Source: Solirubrobacteraceae bacterium (GTDB lineage: Bacteria; Actinomycetota; Thermoleophilia; Solirubrobacterales; Solirubrobacteraceae). Taken from it: a stretch of DNA of 8,344 bases. A program made the translations under genes and the position numbers. Shown here piece by piece: positions 5,164 through 8,344 of the stretch (positions are counted from its first letter, which is position 1; each line of letters starts with the position of its first letter). A model generated the notes under the pieces. It saw only the letters and a list, made by a program, of their open reading frames with translations, searched no databases and had not been told where the DNA came from. The stretch spans positions 1 through 8,344 of the forward strand of contig JALOLQ010000048.1 of assembly GCA_025455895.1 (NCBI GenBank), given 5' to 3'.

Positions 5164-6524
5164 CAGCCGTCGAGCAGCGCGCGAGCGAGCGCGAGCTGCT
5201 CGCGCACCCGCGGCAGCGCCGTCCCGCCCTCGCTGACCTTCGACTCGAGCCACGAGCGCTGGGCGAGCACGTCGTAGGTCTCCGCGTCGAGGTGCTCGGA
5301 GTGGGCGCGCAGCTCGTCGGGCGTGAACTCGGACAGGCGGCGCCCCGACGTGACGGCGTCGCGCACGAGGCCCGCCACGATGCCGTGGCACTCGCGGAAC
5401 GGCACGCCGCGCTTGACCAGCAGGTCGGCGAGGTCGGTCGCGGCGATCAGCTCGTCGGAGGCCGCGGCCGCCATCCGCTCGCGGCGGAACTCGGCGCCGC
5501 GCACCATCCCGGCGGATGCCGCCAGGCACAGCCGCAGCGTGTCGACCGCGTCGAACAGGTGCTCCTTGTCCTCCTGGAGGTCCTTGTTGTAGGTCAGCGG
5601 CAGCGCGTGGAGCACGCCGTGGAGCGCGGCGAGATGGCCGGCGATCCGCGGCGCCTTGCCGCGCAGCAGCTCGGCGGCGTCCGGGTTCTTCTTCTGCGGC
5701 ATGATCGAGCTGCCGCTCGTCCACGCGTCGGCGAGCACGACGAAGCCGAACTCCTCGCTCGACCACAGCACGAGCTCGGCGCCCAGGCGCGAGAGGTGGG
5801 TCGCGCACGTGGCCGCGGCGCTCAGGTAGTCGAGCACGAAGTCGCGGTTGCTGACCGCGTCGAGCGAGTTCGGCGCGACGCCCGTGAAGCCGAGCTCCGC
5901 GGCGACCATCCGGCGGTCGGTGTCGAAGTTCACCCCCGCCAGCGCGCCGGCGCCGAGCGGGAGGTTCGCCACCTGGCCGGCGACGAACCGGAAGCGCTCG
6001 CGGTCGCGCGCGAGCATCCACACGTACGCGAGCAGGTGGTGGCCGAGGTAGACCGGCTGGGCGCGCTGGAGGTGCGTGTAGCCGGGCAGCGGCCAGTCGA
6101 GGTGCGCCTCGGCGGCGTCGGTCAGCGCGGCGATCAGCGCCTCGATGCGCTCGACCGCCTCCTCGGCCGCCTCGCGCGTGAAGAGCGCGATGTCGGTGGC
6201 GACCTGGTCGTTGCGCGAGCGCGCGGTGTGGAGCCGGCCCCCGACCGGCCCCGCGAGCTCGGTGAGCCGCCGCTCGACGGCCATGTGGATGTCCTCGTCG
6301 TCCTCGCGGAACGGGAACGTCCCCGCGCGCAGTTCCGCCTCGACCGCGTCGAGGCCGGCGAGCAGCGCGTCGCGGTCCTCAGCGGTGATGATCCCCTGCG
6401 CCGCCAGCATCCGCGCGTGGGCGCGCGACTGGGCGACGTCGTACGGCCACAGCCGCCGGTCGAAGTCCAGCGAGCGGTTGATCGAGGCGAAGTCCGGATC
6501 CTGCGGCTCGGCGAAGCGCGACAT
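5163..6524 (-). CDS. argH: Argininosuccinate lyase
   Basis: A 453-residue member of the fumarase/aspartase superfamily. It splits argininosuccinate into arginine and fumarate, the last step of arginine biosynthesis, as a cytoplasmic homotetramer. The superfamily signature GSSIMPQKKNP is at 271-281, with the Ser272/Ser273 pair of the mobile catalytic loop. PGYTHLQRAQP (147-157) carries the conserved His151, HTARSRNDQVATD (99-111) binds substrate, and DIHMAVE (78-84) is also conserved. The N-terminal SINRSLDFDRRLWPYDV matches the usual start of the family ('F..S...D..L...D'). The length is typical. The ATG at 6522-6524 lies 18 bases after the stop of the aminotransferase gene, and a -10-like box in that gap suggests its own leaderless transcript. 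It overlaps mpg by one base. No other arg gene is in the window. Confidence 0.97.
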   Translation of the reverse strand: MSRFAEPQDPDFASINRSLDFDRRLWPYDVAQSRAHARMLAAQGIITAEDRDALLAGLDAVEAELRAGTFPFREDDEDIHMAVERRLTELAGPVGGRLHTARSRNDQVATDIALFTREAAEEAVERIEALIAALTDAAEAHLDWPLPGYTHLQRAQPVYLGHHLLAYVWMLARDRERFRFVAGQVANLPLGAGALAGVNFDTDRRMVAAELGFTGVAPNSLDAVSNRDFVLDYLSAAATCATHLSRLGAELVLWSSEEFGFVVLADAWTSGSSIMPQKKNPDAAELLRGKAPRIAGHLAALHGVLHALPLTYNKDLQEDKEHLFDAVDTLRLCLAASAGMVRGAEFRRERMAAAASDELIAATDLADLLVKRGVPFRECHGIVAGLVRDAVTSGRRLSEFTPDELRAHSEHLDAETYDVLAQRSWLESKVSEGGTALPRVREQLALARALLDG

Positions 6525-6532
6525 GGGGCGCG

Positions 6533-6538
6533 AGTCTA
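6533..6538 (-). promoter_or_regulatory. -10 box of argH, predicted leaderless transcript
   Basis: The minus strand reads TAGACT, eight bases (CGCGCCCC), then the argH ATG. The box lies in the 18-base gap after the aminotransferase stop codon. The spacing is identical to that before tyrS. No -35 match is seen upstream. It suggests that argH-mpg can be transcribed independently of the two genes before it. Confidence 0.55.
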
Positions 6539-6542
6539 GGTC

Positions 6543-7655
6543 TCAGCGCCCGAGCACGGCCCGCAGCGCCTGCGCGACCTGCGCGACCTGGCCCTCGGTG
6601 AGCTCGGGGAAGAACGGCAGCGCGACGCTGCGCGCGGCGACGTCCTCGCAGACCGGGAACTCGCCCTCGCGGTGGCCGAAGCGCTCGCGGTAGAAGCTCA
6701 TGAGGTGGATCGCGGGCAGGTAGGGCTTGCTCTGCACGCCGCGCTCGCGCAGCCCGCGGATGACCTCGTCGCGCCCCGGTCCGTCCTTCGGGACCTGCAC
6801 GACGAAGACGAACCAGCCGCGCCGGTCACCGCCGTGGTCCGCGCACGGCAGGCCGAGCCCGTCGATCCCGTCCAGCGCCTCGCGGTAGGCGGCGGCGGCG
6901 CGCGCGCGGCCGGCCAGCATGCCGTCGAGCCGGTCGAGCTGGGCGAGCCCGATCGCGCAGGCGATGTCGCTGAGGCGGTAGTTGAACCCGAGCCGGTCGT
7001 GGTCGAGCCAGCCCATGTCCGGCGCGCGGCCCTGGTTGCGCTCGCTGTCCATCCGCGCCTTCAGCGCCGCGTCGCCGACCGTGACCATCCCGCCCTCGCC
7101 GGTGGTCAGCTGCTTGTTGGCGTAGAAGCCGAACACCGCCGGGTGGCCGCGCCCGCCGACCGGCGTGCCGTCGGCGTGGACGGCGCCCAGGGCCTCGCAG
7201 GCGTCCTCGACGATCGGCAGCCCGAGCGCCTCGAACGCGGGCAGGTCGGCCGGGTAGCCGAAGATGTGGACCGGCAGGATCGCGCTCGTGCGCTCGGTCA
7301 CCGCGGCGCGCGCCGCCTGCGGGTCGAGGTTCAGCGTGACCGGGTCGATGTCCGCGAAGACCGGGCGGGCGCGCTCGAACAGGCACGCGTTCGCGCTCGC
7401 CACGAAGCTGAACGGCGAGGTGACGACCTCGTCGCCGTCGGCGACGCCGGCGGCGCGCAGCGCGAGGTGCAGCCCGGCGGTCCCGCTGGAGACCGCGCTG
7501 GCGTGCGGCGCGCCGACGCGCGCGGCGAACGCCTGCTCGAAGGCCGGGACGCGCGGGCCGAGCGAGAGCTGGCCCGAGCGCAGGACCGCGGCGACCGCGG
7601 CCTCCTCCTCGGCCCCCAGGACGGGCCGGGCGAGCGGGATCTCGGGCTCGCTCAC
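6543..7655 (-). CDS. DegT/DnrJ/EryC1/StrS family PLP-dependent aminotransferase
   Basis: A 370-residue fold-type I aminotransferase of the family that usually transfers an amino group to keto-sugars bound to nucleotides, for cell-envelope polysaccharides, glycans or antibiotics. Residues match the family: PLARPVLGAEEEAAVAAVLRSGQLSLGPRVPAFE (7-40), the PLP phosphate-binding SSGTAGLHLAL (56-66), SPFSFVASANA (80-90), VEDACEALGA (149-158), the Schiff-base lysine K181 in FYANKQLTTGEGG, and GFNYRLSD (223-230). The start is set at GTG 7653-7655, which forms a GTGA overlap with the stop of the preceding synthase gene; the open frame continues further upstream but would give a Gly/Arg-rich extension foreign to the family. 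No Shine-Dalgarno is evident. The substrate cannot be read from the sequence, and no sugar-nucleotide gene is next to it here. Confidence 0.92.
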   Translation of the reverse strand: MSEPEIPLARPVLGAEEEAAVAAVLRSGQLSLGPRVPAFEQAFAARVGAPHASAVSSGTAGLHLALRAAGVADGDEVVTSPFSFVASANACLFERARPVFADIDPVTLNLDPQAARAAVTERTSAILPVHIFGYPADLPAFEALGLPIVEDACEALGAVHADGTPVGGRGHPAVFGFYANKQLTTGEGGMVTVGDAALKARMDSERNQGRAPDMGWLDHDRLGFNYRLSDIACAIGLAQLDRLDGMLAGRARAAAAYREALDGIDGLGLPCADHGGDRRGWFVFVVQVPKDGPGRDEVIRGLRERGVQSKPYLPAIHLMSFYRERFGHREGEFPVCEDVAARSVALPFFPELTEGQVAQVAQALRAVLGR

Positions 7656-8344
7656 GCCGAGCCGGCCGCCTCGCGCCGGGCCTGCGCGGCGCGCTCGCGC
7701 CGGCCGTCCTGCTCGGGAACCTCGAGCGAGTCGACGAGCGCCTGCCACGAGGCGGCGATCACGTTCTCGCCGACGCCGATCGTGCCCCAGACCTCATGCC
7801 CGTCGGAGGCGTCGATCAGGACGCGGGTGACCGCTCCGGTGCCGTGGCTCTCGTCGAGGATGCGGACCTTGTAGTTCACGAGCTCGATGTCCGCCAGGTG
7901 CGGGTGGATCTCGGTGATCGCCGCGCGCAGCGCGCTGTCGAGCGCGTTCACCGGGCCGTTGCCCTCCGCCGTGCGCACGTAGCGCTCGCCGTCGATCCAG
8001 ATCTTGATCGTGGCCTCGGTCTCGACCCGCCCCTCGGCGCGCTGCTCGACGATGACGCGCCAGCTCTCGAGCTGGAACAGCGGCTCGTACCCGCCGGCCT
8101 CGCGGCGCAGCAGCAGCTCGAACGAGCCGTCGGCCGCCTCGAACTGGTAGCCGAGGTGCTCGAGCTGCTTGACCCGCTCGACGATCCGCGCGCCGGCCGC
8201 GTCGTCGACCGCGATCCCGGCCTCGTGCGCCTTCTCGATCACCGTGCCGCGTCCGGCCAGCTCGGAGACGAGCACGTCGCGGCGGTTGCCGACCTGTGCG
8301 GGGTCCACGTGCTCGAAGGTGCTCGCGTCGGCCCGGATGCCGGC
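7652..8344 (-). CDS. cimA: Citramalate synthase / 2-isopropylmalate synthase family, C-terminal part (5' end outside window)
   Basis: The last 230 residues of a larger protein; the frame is open to the window edge with no start codon needed. It begins AGIRADASTFEHVDPAQVGNRR and continues VLVSELAGRGTVIEKA, the typical linker and subdomain after the TIM-barrel of LeuA-like enzymes. Then comes the regulatory domain, with EGNGPVNALDSALRAAI, YKVRI, and GTGAVTRVLIDASDG...WGTIGVGENVIAASWQALVDSLE. The 'EHVDP..VGN' and 'WGTIGVGENVI.ASWQAL.DS' wording fits citramalate synthases (TIGR00977 type), which condense pyruvate and acetyl-CoA to (R)-citramalate for isoleucine synthesis. A 2-isopropylmalate or homocitrate synthase cannot be excluded without the catalytic domain. 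The C-terminal domain in this family binds the feedback inhibitor. The TGA stop overlaps the next gene's GTG start by four bases. Confidence 0.85.
   Translation of the reverse strand, partial: AGIRADASTFEHVDPAQVGNRRDVLVSELAGRGTVIEKAHEAGIAVDDAAGARIVERVKQLEHLGYQFEAADGSFELLLRREAGGYEPLFQLESWRVIVEQRAEGRVETEATIKIWIDGERYVRTAEGNGPVNALDSALRAAITEIHPHLADIELVNYKVRILDESHGTGAVTRVLIDASDGHEVWGTIGVGENVIAASWQALVDSLEVPEQDGRRERAAQARREAAGSA

Noticed and set aside
5292..6539. Plus-strand open frame of 415 codons opposite argH
   Set aside because: argH motifs fill the other strand throughout. The antisense product is low-complexity and without family features.
6672..7874. Plus-strand open frame of 400 codons opposite the aminotransferase
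   Set aside because: It is the mirror of a well-supported DegT-family gene, and the composition is that of a shadow frame.

Overview
The window comes from a very high-GC bacterial chromosome. The start of a 16S rRNA gene, the pre-rRNA leader and the set of housekeeping genes point to an actinobacterium. The 16S V1 region and the style of the genes would fit a deep lineage such as Thermoleophilia, but that placement is a guess. I see no prophage, transposon, CRISPR array, plasmid gene or defence system. This is ordinary core-genome sequence, and the points of interest are in expression signals and gene order.

Layout, left to right: (1) The first ~94 bases are the 5' end of a 16S rRNA gene on the minus strand. 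Its leader (about 95-391) carries a boxA-like element and two stems, and its promoter (398-426) has near-consensus -35 and -10 boxes 17 bases apart. (2) Upstream of it, also on the minus strand, are tyrS (tyrosyl-tRNA synthetase) and yjbQ (UPF0047), which overlap by one base. Transcription that passes yjbQ would run into the rRNA operon. (3) A 119-bp divergent gap (2119-2237) separates tyrS from a plus-strand class A penicillin-binding protein gene (2238-4580). (4) That gene runs tail-to-tail into a minus-strand cluster and overlaps its last gene by 20 bp. In transcription order the cluster is a citramalate/2-isopropylmalate synthase-type gene (N-terminal end outside the window), a DegT-type PLP aminotransferase, argH (argininosuccinate lyase) and mpg (3-methyladenine DNA glycosylase).

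The genes do not form one pathway. They cover translation (16S, tyrS), amino-acid biosynthesis (cimA-like, argH), DNA repair (mpg), cell-wall synthesis (PBP) and probably sugar amination (DegT). They are tightly packed: three of the four same-strand junctions are 1-base (TGATG) or 4-base (GTGA) stop/start overlaps, and none of the protein starts has a convincing Shine-Dalgarno sequence. tyrS and argH each have a TAnnnT box exactly 8 bases before the ATG, which suggests leaderless transcripts. The gaps that carry no protein gene are the rRNA leader and promoter (95-499), the divergent gap (2119-2237) and 18 bases before argH (6525-6542).
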